Shown piece after piece: positions 17,838 through 27,010 of a stretch of 64,000 nucleotides of DNA. A program made the position numbers and the translations under genes. Below the pieces are notes generated by a model. That model did no database searches. It had not been told where the DNA came from and saw only the letters and a list, made by a program, of their open reading frames with translations. The stretch covers positions 310,001-374,000 of the forward strand of contig JAKAWW010000001.1 of assembly GCA_021816895.1 (NCBI GenBank). Direction: 5' to 3'. Every line of letters begins with the position of its first letter. Position 1 is the first letter of the stretch. This DNA is from Microcaldota archaeon. Lineage in GTDB: Archaea; Micrarchaeota; Micrarchaeia; Micrarchaeales; Micrarchaeaceae.

Positions 17838-17890
17838 AATGCATGGCATATCTATTTTAAAGCTTACATGCATAAAGCTACTGTGGGTGC

Positions 17891-19015
17891 ATGGCAGAGA
17901 GCTTTCATGTAGATCCTTACAAGGTAGAAGGCAGGATAGACTATGAAAAATTTGCCAAAACATACGGCATGCAAGAAATTGACGGGCAGCTTGAGAAGCG
18001 GTTGCTGAAATACACGGGCACGCTTCATCCCCTACTTAGAAGGCGCATATTCTACGCACACAGGGAGCTCAACTGGCTGCTTGACGAATACGAAAAGGGA
18101 AACAAGTTCTATATCTATACAGGCATAGCGCCTTCAGGCACGATGACACTAGGCCATCTCATACCTTTCATGCTTACCCAATGGCTCCAGGAAAAGTTCG
18201 ACGTTGATGTGTACATACAGATACCCAACGAGGAAAAATTCCTTGCAAAAAAAGATCCATCGCTGACGCTTGAGAAAATACAGGAGTACGCCTACGACGA
18301 TGCGGCTACAATAATGGCGCTTGGTTTCAAGAAGCAAAAGACAAAGATATTCCTTGATACCGAATATGCCAAGACGCTGTACAAGCAGGCTGTGCGCGTC
18401 GCTAAGCATATAACGTTCTCGATGATTAAGGATGCCTTTGGGTTCACTGCGGAGACAAACATCGGCGCTATATTCTATACGAGCATGCAGGCCGTTCCCG
18501 CATTCCTAAAATCTGTGGAAGAAGGACATAATGTGCCATGCCTGATTCCGCTTGCAATAGACCAGGATGTGCACTTTCGCATAGCGAGGGATGTGATGTC
18601 GAAGCTTGGCTATTACAAGCCCTCTATAATATATGCAAAGTTCCTGCCTGGATTATCCGGAAAAGCCAAGATGTCGTCAAGCAACACGCTTGACACAATA
18701 TACCTTAACGACACTCCTGAAACTATTGCAAAAAAGATACAGCGCGCCTATACTGGCCAGCAGGCTACCGCAGAACTGCAGCACAAATATGGCGGCGATC
18801 CAGAAAAATGCGTTGTATGCCAGTACTACAAATACATCTTTGAACCCGATGACCGGAAGCTCAATGCAATATTTGAAGGCGAGCGCAATGGCACGCTGCT
18901 TGCAGGCGAGCACAAGCGCGACCTTACGGAGCGCGTGACAAAGTTCGTGAGCCACCTGCAAAACAGGAAGGAGCACATGCGCAGCGAGCTAGGCAAGTTC
19001 ATTGTCAATGATTGA
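17891..19015 (+). CDS. trpS: Tryptophanyl-tRNA synthetase (archaeal/eukaryotic type)
   Basis: This class I synthetase charges tRNA-Trp. It has the eukaryote/archaeal N-terminal motif VDPYKVEGRIDYEK, the HIGH-equivalent PSGTMTLGHLIPF and the KMSKS-equivalent AKMSSS. The 374-residue length is normal. GGTG lies directly before the ATG at 17891. The flippase gene starts at or just after its stop, so the two are likely co-transcribed. Confidence 0.94.
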   Translation: MAESFHVDPYKVEGRIDYEKFAKTYGMQEIDGQLEKRLLKYTGTLHPLLRRRIFYAHRELNWLLDEYEKGNKFYIYTGIAPSGTMTLGHLIPFMLTQWLQEKFDVDVYIQIPNEEKFLAKKDPSLTLEKIQEYAYDDAATIMALGFKKQKTKIFLDTEYAKTLYKQAVRVAKHITFSMIKDAFGFTAETNIGAIFYTSMQAVPAFLKSVEEGHNVPCLIPLAIDQDVHFRIARDVMSKLGYYKPSIIYAKFLPGLSGKAKMSSSNTLDTIYLNDTPETIAKKIQRAYTGQQATAELQHKYGGDPEKCVVCQYYKYIFEPDDRKLNAIFEGERNGTLLAGEHKRDLTERVTKFVSHLQNRKEHMRSELGKFIVND

Positions 19016-19024
19016 GTGCGTTGC

Positions 19025-20581
19025 ATGGAAGCCGACGAGCCCGACAGCGAAGTGCTAGAATTCGGCACCTCTACTGCCAAGGGTGGTGTAGTATTCACTT
19101 CAAGCAAGGTTATAAGCGCGATAGTCACGCTGGTTCTGCTCATATTTTTGGCACGGGTGCTCAAGCCTGCTGATTACGGCATATACGCCATAGCGATTGC
19201 GTTTTCAACGACGCTGCATGCGGGAGGCAACTTCGGCATGGCGACTGCGATGCGCAGGAGGCTTCCGCAACTCAAGGACCCGCGTGAAATATTCTCTGTG
19301 CTCGGCAATGCCTACCTGCTCTCCATAGTAATCACAGCAGCTATTGTAATAGTCGGAGTAGCAATAAGCGGCTTCCTGGCATCATACGCATATGGAAACA
19401 GCTCCCTTACATTGCCTCTGGAGCTTGCTGCATTGATGATATTGTTCAGCGTGATGTCAAACCTCTCCGTATCGGTGCTTATTGGCATAGGAAGGGTGTC
19501 GGATTCCGCATACAGCGTGATCATGTATTCGGTCGCCCAGCTCGCACTTGTCGTGCTGCTTGTAGAGCTGGGCTTCGGTGTTACTGGTGCCATGCTGGGC
19601 ACTCTCTTGGGCATAGCGATAGGCATGGCAGCGGCAGTGTTATTTATCATAAGGCGCATAGGCTTGATGCTTGTAAGGCCTAGCAGGAAGGTGATGAAAG
19701 AACTGGGCAGGTTCACCGCGCCGCTTGTTGTCTCTGGGATAGCTTCAAATGCGAGTATGAGCGTAGCGGTGCTTGTGCTGGGCCTGTTTGTGAGCTCGTT
19801 CGTGGTGGGCGAATATAACGCGGCTTACAAGCTGGGCAGCTTCGCGCAGGTGATAATAATATCAATAGCATTGATGCTCCTGCCCATGTTCTCAAAAGCG
19901 ATGTCGAGCGAGAGCCTTTCAAAGAAGCTTGGCTCGATGCTTAACAACAGCATATACTACACGTTGCTGTTCCTGCTTCCCATTGTCATGTATGTTATAA
20001 CTGCGGCAAAGCCCCTGATATACCTATTTTTCTCTAGCGCATATGCACTGACACCCATGTATTTCATAATAATAGTTTTAGGCATAACGATAGGCATAGC
20101 CGGCAATTACGGCATAAACATAATCATCAGCCAGGGCGACACGAAGCGCACCACCAAGTACCAGCTCATAGTAGTGGCAACGGAGCTGCTGCTCCTTGTT
20201 GCGCTTACGCCGTTCATAAAGGTTTTCGGGGTCCTGCTTAGCGTATTTATAATCGGCCCATTGGTGATGGATGCGATATATGTGCGCGCCCTAAAGAGAA
20301 GTTTCGGAATATCCCTAAGGTACAGGCAGCTCGCCGGGCTTGTTGCGGCCTCTGCAATACTTGGCATTATACTTCTTGTCCCAGGCATGTTCATTCACGG
20401 GAAACTATTGCTGCTTGTCAATGCTGTGCTAACTGTGCTCCTGTATCCTGCCATAGCGGGCAAGCTGCATGTTGTAAAGCAAGGCAATCTCGAATTCATA
20501 ATGGGCGTGGGAAAGCGGCTCAAGCTCTCAAGCATTACCGGCGCTTTGGTAAAATACACGCGCGCCTTTGCAAGCGAATAG
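19025..20581 (+). CDS. Oligosaccharide flippase-like membrane transporter (MOP/Wzx superfamily)
   Basis: This protein has about fourteen membrane helices and is of the polysaccharide-transporter type. The N-terminal stretch resembles Wzx/AglR-like flippases (KGGVVFTSSKVISAIVTLVL, then ARVLKPADYGIYAIA). It probably flips lipid-linked glycans across the membrane for surface glycosylation, fitting the carrier-lipid genes elsewhere in the window. The ATG at 19025 is preferred over a GTG at 19016 that abuts trpS. Substrate is unknown. Confidence 0.82.
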   Translation: MEADEPDSEVLEFGTSTAKGGVVFTSSKVISAIVTLVLLIFLARVLKPADYGIYAIAIAFSTTLHAGGNFGMATAMRRRLPQLKDPREIFSVLGNAYLLSIVITAAIVIVGVAISGFLASYAYGNSSLTLPLELAALMILFSVMSNLSVSVLIGIGRVSDSAYSVIMYSVAQLALVVLLVELGFGVTGAMLGTLLGIAIGMAAAVLFIIRRIGLMLVRPSRKVMKELGRFTAPLVVSGIASNASMSVAVLVLGLFVSSFVVGEYNAAYKLGSFAQVIIISIALMLLPMFSKAMSSESLSKKLGSMLNNSIYYTLLFLLPIVMYVITAAKPLIYLFFSSAYALTPMYFIIIVLGITIGIAGNYGINIIISQGDTKRTTKYQLIVVATELLLLVALTPFIKVFGVLLSVFIIGPLVMDAIYVRALKRSFGISLRYRQLAGLVAASAILGIILLVPGMFIHGKLLLLVNAVLTVLLYPAIAGKLHVVKQGNLEFIMGVGKRLKLSSITGALVKYTRAFASE

Positions 20582-20686
20582 CAATGCATGCCTGTGTCAA
20601 ATTTTTTCAAGCGCGCTCAGCACCGCAAGATATTTAAAGTCGTATAAAAAATATATGGTAGTAGTACCAACTACAGTGGTGCAAAA

Positions 20687-20911
20687 ATGGTTGTAGCAGA
20701 TCCTTTATATGCGGTAGCCGCTTCTATTGCGATAGCAGGAGGCCTTATAGGTACGGGCATGGCCCAGCAGGGCATTGGTGCGGCAGGCATGGGTATAATT
20801 GCAGAAAAGCCTGAAAAGTTCGGCCAGGTGCTGTTCTTCTTTGTTATCCCTGAAACACTGTGGATAATAGGCTTCGTGTTGGGCTTGATACTGCTGCTTC
20901 AGATACTCTAA
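20687..20911 (+). CDS. atpK: A/V-type ATP synthase subunit K (rotor ring proteolipid)
   Basis: This 74-residue two-helix hairpin forms the ion-carrying c-ring of the A-type ATP synthase. Helix 1 is glycine-rich (IAIAGGLIGTGMAQQ), the loop is polar and helix 2 contains the essential carboxylate in VIPETLWIIGF. It is a single hairpin, not a duplicated form. GGTG lies seven bases before the ATG, and TATA-like sequence (ATATTTAAAG) lies near 20629. It is the first gene of the ATP synthase operon. Confidence 0.94.
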   Translation: MVVADPLYAVAASIAIAGGLIGTGMAQQGIGAAGMGIIAEKPEKFGQVLFFFVIPETLWIIGFVLGLILLLQIL

Positions 20912-20920
20912 GGTATAGTT

Positions 20921-21475
20921 ATGGGTTTTGAAGAAATCCTTAGCGGCATAAATAGCCGCACGGAAAGCGAGTTGGCTGCAATAGAAGAGAGCAATAGCAG
21001 AGAGATCAGCGAGATAGAAAAGCATGCGGCAGAGCAGGCAGAAGAGTACGCAAGCGCATCGAAAGCAAGAGCAGCAGCAGAATCATCGAGGATCATAGCG
21101 AGTGAAACCTCAAAGGCGAACATAGATGCGAAGCACATAATAGACGAAGCCACAATGGAAAGGCTCTCCCAGGCTCTCAATTATATAACGGATAACCTCA
21201 AGGATTACGCCAAGACAGACGGATACGCAAAGCTGCTTAGCGTTATTGCCGATAAAGCTAGGGGAGAGCTCGGAGAGTGCACAATATACGTGCAGAAGCA
21301 GGACCTAAAGGCGGTGCCTGGCTCGCAGCAGGCAAATGAAAAATTCATAGGCGGCATAAAGGCGGTATCGAAAGACGGCTCAAAAGAGGTTGACTATACT
21401 TTGGAAAGCATATTCTCCACGCTGAAGCAGAAGGTATCATATGCCCTGGTGAAAAAATTGAAGGTAGGTAGGTAA
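20921..21475 (+). CDS. atpE: A/V-type ATP synthase subunit E (peripheral stalk)
   Basis: This peripheral-stalk subunit has a long charged, alanine-rich coiled coil at the N terminus (residues ~10-95) followed by a compact C-terminal domain that contacts the catalytic head. Its position after subunit K and one-base overlap with subunit C (21475) support the call. The 184-residue length is typical. Confidence 0.88.
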   Translation: MGFEEILSGINSRTESELAAIEESNSREISEIEKHAAEQAEEYASASKARAAAESSRIIASETSKANIDAKHIIDEATMERLSQALNYITDNLKDYAKTDGYAKLLSVIADKARGELGECTIYVQKQDLKAVPGSQQANEKFIGGIKAVSKDGSKEVDYTLESIFSTLKQKVSYALVKKLKVGR

Positions 21476-22536
21476 TGGACTCAACATATATCGGCAAGTA
21501 TGGGCAGCTGAGGGTTCTCGGCACCGAATTGCTTGGCAAAGGCGCTATGTACGATTTGGAGCAGAAATGGGACGACTTCCTAAAAATCCTTTCGGGCACC
21601 ACATACAGGCGCGAAATAGACGAGTTTTCGGCACTTTACAGGGGCCCTGACCTGATAGACGTAGTGCTCAATGCGCACATGATGCGCATAATGGAGAACG
21701 CGATGTTCGCGGTACCGCCAGGCGCTCGCAGCTTCGTGAAGGCCTACCTGAACAAATGGGACATAGAGAACATAAAGCTCATACTCTCGGCAAAGGTGCT
21801 CAGCTACCCTGTAGAGCAGACAGAAAAGTTCCTGATGGTGCAGCATGACGTGCCTGCAGGGCTGCTCGCTGGCATAATAACACGCGACGATTACAAGAAC
21901 ATAATAGCGCAGAAAGACATAGAAGGCGTAGTAAACAGCATAGTGAAGTACGGTTACGGCACCATACTGCTAAAGTACCTTGATTCAGCAAAAAGGAGCA
22001 ACGACATATCAGAGATGATACTCGCTCTTGACCTATACTATTATGACGCCCTTCTCGGCGCGTACAAGCTCCACAACAATGCAGAAGGCAATGTGGGTGA
22101 CTTCATAGCAGAGAGCATAGATGTAAGGAACATGACAAACATGCTGAAGGCGCTGCTCTTCGGCTTTGACAGGCCGCAGCAGTACATAATAAAAGGCGGC
22201 AAGATAAGCGAAAAGGAGATAGCAGATGCAGTTGCAAAGGGCGCTGATGCGATTATAGAGCGGCTTCCGTTCAAGATCAGCGAGGCCATAGAGCTTTACA
22301 GGCGGGAGCAGTTCATAAGCTACATAGAGGTGGCGCAGAAGCGAGAGCTCTACAGGAAATACATCCAAGTATTCAGGCGCTCGGGCTTTTCGCTTGCGTT
22401 CATACTTGCATACATGCTCATGGGCGAGCTGGAGCGCGACGAGCTAAGGAACATATGGTTCAGCAAGTATTACGGCATAAGCAGCGAGCGCTACAAGGCG
22501 ATGCAAGTTGCCACCTACGTATTGGGTGAAAACTGA
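21475..22536 (+). CDS. atpC: A/V-type ATP synthase subunit C (rotor socket)
   Basis: This subunit is the d-like, funnel-shaped connector between the central stalk and the membrane ring. It is a helical protein of 353 residues containing repeated motifs such as WDIENIKLILSAK and the C-terminal ERDELRNIWFSKYYGIS typical of the family. It overlaps atpE by one base at the start and atpF by one base at the end, showing translational coupling. Confidence 0.9.
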   Translation: MDSTYIGKYGQLRVLGTELLGKGAMYDLEQKWDDFLKILSGTTYRREIDEFSALYRGPDLIDVVLNAHMMRIMENAMFAVPPGARSFVKAYLNKWDIENIKLILSAKVLSYPVEQTEKFLMVQHDVPAGLLAGIITRDDYKNIIAQKDIEGVVNSIVKYGYGTILLKYLDSAKRSNDISEMILALDLYYYDALLGAYKLHNNAEGNVGDFIAESIDVRNMTNMLKALLFGFDRPQQYIIKGGKISEKEIADAVAKGADAIIERLPFKISEAIELYRREQFISYIEVAQKRELYRKYIQVFRRSGFSLAFILAYMLMGELERDELRNIWFSKYYGISSERYKAMQVATYVLGEN

Positions 22537-22856
22537 TGGAATTCGAAAAGGTTGCAGTAATTGGAGAGCGCGAGGCTGTGCTCGGGTTCAAGCTTATAGG
22601 CATAAAGGACGTATTCATAGCCAGCGCAGAAGAGGGTGCCGCAAAGATGACTGGCATGATCGGCATGGACTACAGCCTCATAATAGCGACTGAGCAGATA
22701 AGGGAGAAGCTTAGCCCTTCTGTAATGCGTGCTGTAGAAACTGCATTGAAGCCTATAGTAATATTCATTTCGCCGCGCGGCCAGCGGGGCGAATCCGTGG
22801 AATCGATGGCAAGAAGGATACTTGGCGTAAACATAGCAAAGGGTAGCAAGGCATAG
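22536..22856 (+). CDS. atpF: A/V-type ATP synthase subunit F (central stalk)
   Basis: This 106-residue Rossmann-like subunit binds the central rotor stalk and regulates coupling. Recognisable features are the opening KVAVIGEREAVLGFKLIGIK and the late ISPRGQ segment near the mobile C-terminal helix. It sits between subunits C and A in the expected order, with its start overlapping the atpC stop. Confidence 0.9.
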   Translation: MEFEKVAVIGEREAVLGFKLIGIKDVFIASAEEGAAKMTGMIGMDYSLIIATEQIREKLSPSVMRAVETALKPIVIFISPRGQRGESVESMARRILGVNIAKGSKA

Positions 22857-22865
22857 GTGTTTCGA

Positions 22866-24605
22866 ATGGAAGGAAGGATATACAGGGTATCGGGTCCGGT
22901 CGTAATAGCGGAAGGCCTTGACAGGCCGCGCATGTACAACGTTGTCAAGGTTGGCGATAGCGAGCTTATAGGGGAGATAATAAAGCTCGATGGCGGCAGG
23001 GCGATAATTCAGGTATACGAAGATACAAGCGGCCTAAGGCCAGGAGAGCATGTCTCGGATACGAGGCAGCAGCTCTCCGCAACGCTGGGGCCGGGCCTTA
23101 TAGGCTCCATATACGATGGCATTCAGCGGCCTCTTGACAAGATAAAGCTTGCTGCCGGGGATTTCATAGCAAGGGGCGTAAATGCCGATGCGCTTGACGC
23201 TAAGAAGAAATGGTATTTTGTTCCCGCGCTTAAGAAGGGCGCAAAGGTCAAAAGCGGTGACATACTCGGCTATGTGGCGGAAACGGGCTTGGTAAAGCAT
23301 ATGATCACTGTTCCATACGGCATTGCAGGCGCGCTTGCAGATCTTAACGAGGGCGAATTCACGGTAAGCGACGCGATAGGCCATGTGGGCAGCGAAGCCG
23401 TATACCTCGCCCAAAAATGGCCTGTAAGGTCGCCAAGGCCTGTGTCTTCGAAACTGAGGCCCGAAGTGCCATTAATAACGGGCCAGCGCGTAATAGACAC
23501 GTTCTTCCCTGTGGCGCAGGGCGGCACCGCAGCGGTGCCAGGCCCATTCGGGTCGGGCAAGACTGTGATACAGCACCAGCTAGCAAAGTGGTCCGATGCA
23601 GACATAGTGGTATTCATAGGCACGGGCGAGCGCGGCAACGAAATGTCTGAAGTGCTCACCGAGTTTCCAACGCTAAAGGATCCAAAATCCGGAAGGCCTT
23701 TGATGGAGCGCACAGTGCTAATAGCCAATACTAGCAACATGCCCGTGGCAGCAAGGGAAGCCAGCGTATACACTGGCATAACCATAGCGGAATATTTCAG
23801 GGACATGGGCTACAACGTGGCGCTCATGGCTGATAGCACTTCAAGATGGGCAGAAGCGCTAAGGGAGATATCTGGCAGGCTCGAGGAGATGCCGGGAGAA
23901 GAGGGCTACCCAGCATATCTGGGCAGGAAGATTGCAGAATTTTACGAGCGAGCGGGAAGGTGCACGCTGCTGAATGGGAACAGCGGCTCTGTCACTGTGA
24001 TAGGCGCTGTATCGCCGCCCGGAGGCGACATCTCTGAGCCGGTATCGCAGAACACGCTGCGCGTTACAAGGGTGTTCTGGGCGCTTGACGCCGCGCTGGC
24101 GAACGCAAGGCACTTTCCATCAATAAACTGGCTCAACAGCTATTCCCTTTATATAGACGATCTTACCGGCTGGTACGCGAAGAACGCAAGCGATGAATGG
24201 CACGGCCTCTATGCGCAGGCGATGTCAATACTGCAGAACGAGGCAGAGATAAACGAGATAGTACAGCTTGTGGGATACGATGCACTGCCAGAAAAGGACA
24301 AGGTGACGCTTGACATAGCGAAGAGCATAAGGGAAGACTATTTGCAGCAGAGCGCTTTTGACGAGGTAGACGCATTCACCACAATGCACAAGCAGTACCT
24401 GATGCTCAAGGCGATACTGAAGCTTGGCGACGAGGAGATGAGGGCTATTGAGCGCGGAGTTACAGCAGACCAGCTTTCAAGCATAGATGCAAAGCAGAAG
24501 ATAGCAAGAATGAAATTCACAAAAGAGGAGGAGATTGATAATTACTATAGCCAAGTTGAAAAGATGATCGAGCAGGTAGGCCAGATAAGCACTGCGCAGA
24601 AATGA
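22866..24605 (+). CDS. atpA: A/V-type ATP synthase subunit A (catalytic)
   Basis: This is the catalytic nucleotide-binding subunit. It has an N-terminal beta barrel ([16 protein letters not shown]), the A-subunit-specific bulge region, the P-loop [11 protein letters not shown] near residue 230, the Walker B-like [18 protein letters not shown] and the C-terminal helical domain. No intein interrupts the P-loop, as one does in some archaea. The ATG at 22866 is supported by GGTG seven bases upstream; the GTG at 22857 is part of that motif. Confidence 0.96.
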   Translation: MEGRIYRVSGPVVIAEGLDRPRMYNVVKVGDSELIGEIIKLDGGRAIIQVYEDTSGLRPGEHVSDTRQQLSATLGPGLIGSIYDGIQRPLDKIKLAAGDFIARGVNADALDAKKKWYFVPALKKGAKVKSGDILGYVAETGLVKHMITVPYGIAGALADLNEGEFTVSDAIGHVGSEAVYLAQKWPVRSPRPVSSKLRPEVPLITGQRVIDTFFPVAQGGTAAVPGPFGSGKTVIQHQLAKWSDADIVVFIGTGERGNEMSEVLTEFPTLKDPKSGRPLMERTVLIANTSNMPVAAREASVYTGITIAEYFRDMGYNVALMADSTSRWAEALREISGRLEEMPGEEGYPAYLGRKIAEFYERAGRCTLLNGNSGSVTVIGAVSPPGGDISEPVSQNTLRVTRVFWALDAALANARHFPSINWLNSYSLYIDDLTGWYAKNASDEWHGLYAQAMSILQNEAEINEIVQLVGYDALPEKDKVTLDIAKSIREDYLQQSAFDEVDAFTTMHKQYLMLKAILKLGDEEMRAIERGVTADQLSSIDAKQKIARMKFTKEEEIDNYYSQVEKMIEQVGQISTAQK

Positions 24606-24615
24606 TGGTGTTCGA

Positions 24616-25998
24616 ATGAGCGATATATACTACAAAACGGTTAAGCAGATAACGAATGTGCTGCTGTTTGTCGAAGGTGTTAAGGATGCCGCATACAGCG
24701 AGCTTGTCGATGTAGAGCTTGCGGACGGCTCAAAGGTCACCGGTCAGGTTCTCGACACGCGCGACGGTCTTGCAATTGTGCAGTCGTTCGGAGAAACAAG
24801 GGGCATGGACATAAGCAACACGCGCGTGAGGTTTCAGGGCCATACTGCAGAGCTTTCCGTAAGCACAGACATGCTTGGCAGGGTATTCGACGGTATGGGG
24901 AGGCCAAGAGACGGCGGCCCAGAGATATTCGGCGAGAAGCGCGACATAGTGGGCAGCGCGATAAACCCGTATGCAAGGCAGCAGCCTTCAGAATTCATCC
25001 AGACAGGCATATCTACGATAGACGGCATGAACACCTTGGTAAGGGGGCAGAAGCTGCCTATCTTCTCTGCTAGCGGGCTGCCCCACAACCGGCTCGCCGC
25101 TCAGATAGCCAGGCAGGCAAAGCTGCTCAACAGCGACGAAGGCTTCAGCGTGGTGTTCGGTGGCATCGGCATAAACAGCGAGGAGGCAAACTTTTTCAGG
25201 AGCGAGTTCGAGGAAACCGGGGCGCTTGAGCGATCAGTGATGTTCATAAACCTTTCATCCGAACCTTCAATGGAAAGAATAATCCTCCCAAGGCTGGTGC
25301 TTACTGCAGCTGAATATCTTGCATACGAGCAGGACATGCACGTGCTTGTGATACTTACTGACATGACAAATTATGCAGAAGCGCTAAGGGAGATATCAGC
25401 GGCAAGGGAGGAAGTGCCAGGAAGGCGCGGGTATCCCGGCTATATGTACACGGATTTGGCAAGCATATACGAGCGCGCCGGTAGAATACGCGGCAGGAAG
25501 GGCTCCATAACGCAGCTTCCCATACTGACAATGCCGAGCGACGACATTACGCACCCAATACCTGATCTTACTGGCTACATTACGGAAGGGCAGATAGTGC
25601 TGAGCAGAGAACTGTACAGGAAGAACATATATCCAAATGTTGACGTGCTGCTTTCGCTTTCAAGGCTTATGAACCAGGGCATAGGCAAGGGCGCCACAAG
25701 GGAAGACCACAGGGGCGTTGCGGACCAGCTTTTTGCCTCTTATTCCAGGGGCAAGGAGGTGCGCAGCCTTACCGAGATAGTGGGCGAGGAAGCGCTGAGC
25801 GCAAAGGACAGGAAGTTTCTTGATGTAGCTGACAGGTTCGAAAAGGAATTGGTGAACCAGGGCTATTTCGAGGACAGAAGCATAGAAAAAACGCTCGACA
25901 TAGGATGGGACATACTGTCTAGCATAGACAAGACAGAGATAAAGCGCATAAAGGATGAATTTATAGCAAAGTACGGTAAGTGGGATGGAAAGCGTTAA
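24616..25998 (+). CDS. atpB: A/V-type ATP synthase subunit B (regulatory nucleotide-binding)
   Basis: This is the non-catalytic partner of subunit A in the A3B3 head. It contains the barrel domain ([16 protein letters not shown]), [19 protein letters not shown] in place of a functional P-loop, [16 protein letters not shown] and [17 protein letters not shown]. Length is 460 residues. GGTG lies seven bases before the ATG. It overlaps the start of atpD by 14 bases. Confidence 0.96.
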   Translation: MSDIYYKTVKQITNVLLFVEGVKDAAYSELVDVELADGSKVTGQVLDTRDGLAIVQSFGETRGMDISNTRVRFQGHTAELSVSTDMLGRVFDGMGRPRDGGPEIFGEKRDIVGSAINPYARQQPSEFIQTGISTIDGMNTLVRGQKLPIFSASGLPHNRLAAQIARQAKLLNSDEGFSVVFGGIGINSEEANFFRSEFEETGALERSVMFINLSSEPSMERIILPRLVLTAAEYLAYEQDMHVLVILTDMTNYAEALREISAAREEVPGRRGYPGYMYTDLASIYERAGRIRGRKGSITQLPILTMPSDDITHPIPDLTGYITEGQIVLSRELYRKNIYPNVDVLLSLSRLMNQGIGKGATREDHRGVADQLFASYSRGKEVRSLTEIVGEEALSAKDRKFLDVADRFEKELVNQGYFEDRSIEKTLDIGWDILSSIDKTEIKRIKDEFIAKYGKWDGKR

Positions 25999-26605
25999 GA
26001 CAACAAGGATGGAGCTGATAAAGATAAAGTCAAGGATAAGGGTAGCAGGCAAAGGCCTCAACCTGCTAAAGCTCAAGAGGTCGAGCCTTGTTCTCGAATT
26101 CTTCAACCTTGCCAGGCAGATAGAGCTTCTCAAGGGTAGCATGGAGAAGAGCGTCGAAAAGGCTTACGAGAGCACAAAGGTTGCAGAGATAGCGGCAGGC
26201 AAGATCGCATTGGAAAGGATCGCTGCCGAGCAGTCCAAGATAGGCACAAGCGTGACAGCGAAGAACGTAATGGGCGTAAAGATACCAAGCATAAGCGTGA
26301 GCATGGGCTCCCTCTCGGCAGCATACGAGCTCATAAGCGTGCCCGCTGCCATATATGACGCGCAGCTCAGCTATTCCCAGCTTTTCAAGATGCTCATAGA
26401 GATAGCAGAGAAGGAGAATTCGCTGAGGAAGCTGCTCTACGAGATAGAGAAGCTGAACAGGAGGGTAAACGCGCTCGAGAACGTGACAATGCCAAGGCTC
26501 ATAAGTAGCGCCGCCTACATAAAGCAGCGTCTTGATGACATGGAGCGCGACCAGATTGTATCATTGAAGTTTGTCAAGGGTAAGCTGAATGAGCAGGGAG
26601 AGTGA
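25985..26605 (+). CDS. atpD: A/V-type ATP synthase subunit D (central rotor shaft)
   Basis: This subunit forms the long antiparallel coiled-coil shaft that rotates inside the A3B3 head. It begins with [20 protein letters not shown], followed by [13 protein letters not shown], and ends with the family's [11 protein letters not shown] stretch. Length is 206 residues. The gene overlaps atpB by 14 bases and its own last codons overlap the start of a 35-codon membrane peptide gene. Confidence 0.92.
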   Translation: MESVKTTRMELIKIKSRIRVAGKGLNLLKLKRSSLVLEFFNLARQIELLKGSMEKSVEKAYESTKVAEIAAGKIALERIAAEQSKIGTSVTAKNVMGVKIPSISVSMGSLSAAYELISVPAAIYDAQLSYSQLFKMLIEIAEKENSLRKLLYEIEKLNRRVNALENVTMPRLISSAAYIKQRLDDMERDQIVSLKFVKGKLNEQGE

Positions 26606-26696
26606 ATTCAAAAGGATTAGGCTGTTATTCATGGCTGTTAACCTTGCACTGGGCATGGCCCTGGTGTTTTTCGCCCTGTATGTGGTGCTTTCATGA
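26589..26696 (+). CDS. 35-residue single-helix membrane peptide within the ATP synthase operon
   Basis: This short frame runs from an ATG inside the 3' end of atpD to a TGA overlapping the atpH start as ATGA. It encodes a basic N terminus ([14 protein letters not shown]) and a ~20-residue hydrophobic helix ending in VVLS. Overlap with both neighbours implies coupled translation, and it fills a gap that would otherwise be non-coding. It could be a small membrane-sector accessory subunit comparable in size to eukaryotic V0 subunit e, but no homology is claimed. Confidence 0.6.
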   Translation: MSRESEFKRIRLLFMAVNLALGMALVFFALYVVLS

Positions 26697-27010
26697 GCGA
26701 CACTGAAATACTAGAAAAGATAAAGAAGGCCGAGGAGGAAGCAGAGGCAAGGATAGCCGAGGCAAGGCAGTCAAGCGCCAAAGTGAAAGACGATGCAAAA
26801 GCCAAGGCCGTGTCTATGCTTTCAGCAGCCAAGGCGGAGGCAGATACACAATACAAGGCAGCAATAGCAAGCGCGGAAAAGGAAGCAGAGGTCAAATACA
26901 GCAAGATAATTGCAAGCGCAAAAAAGAAGGCTTCCTCAATGAAAAGCATAAGCAGGGATGATGCGATAGCGGCATTTGAAGCGGCGCTGAAAGAGGAATT
27001 TGGTGTGTAG
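26693..27010 (+). CDS. atpH: A/V-type ATP synthase subunit H (peripheral stalk, G-like)
   Basis: This small, alanine- and lysine-rich coiled-coil protein of 105 residues pairs with subunit E in the peripheral stalk. Nearly the whole sequence shows heptad-like spacing. Family identity rests on composition, size and position immediately before subunit I. The start overlaps the stop of the 35-residue peptide gene. Confidence 0.85.
   Translation: MSDTEILEKIKKAEEEAEARIAEARQSSAKVKDDAKAKAVSMLSAAKAEADTQYKAAIASAEKEAEVKYSKIIASAKKKASSMKSISRDDAIAAFEAALKEEFGV

Noticed and set aside
20656-20669. TGGTA-GTAG-TACCA hairpin before atpK as a riboswitch
   Set aside because: A 5-bp stem is too small to support a structured regulatory RNA.
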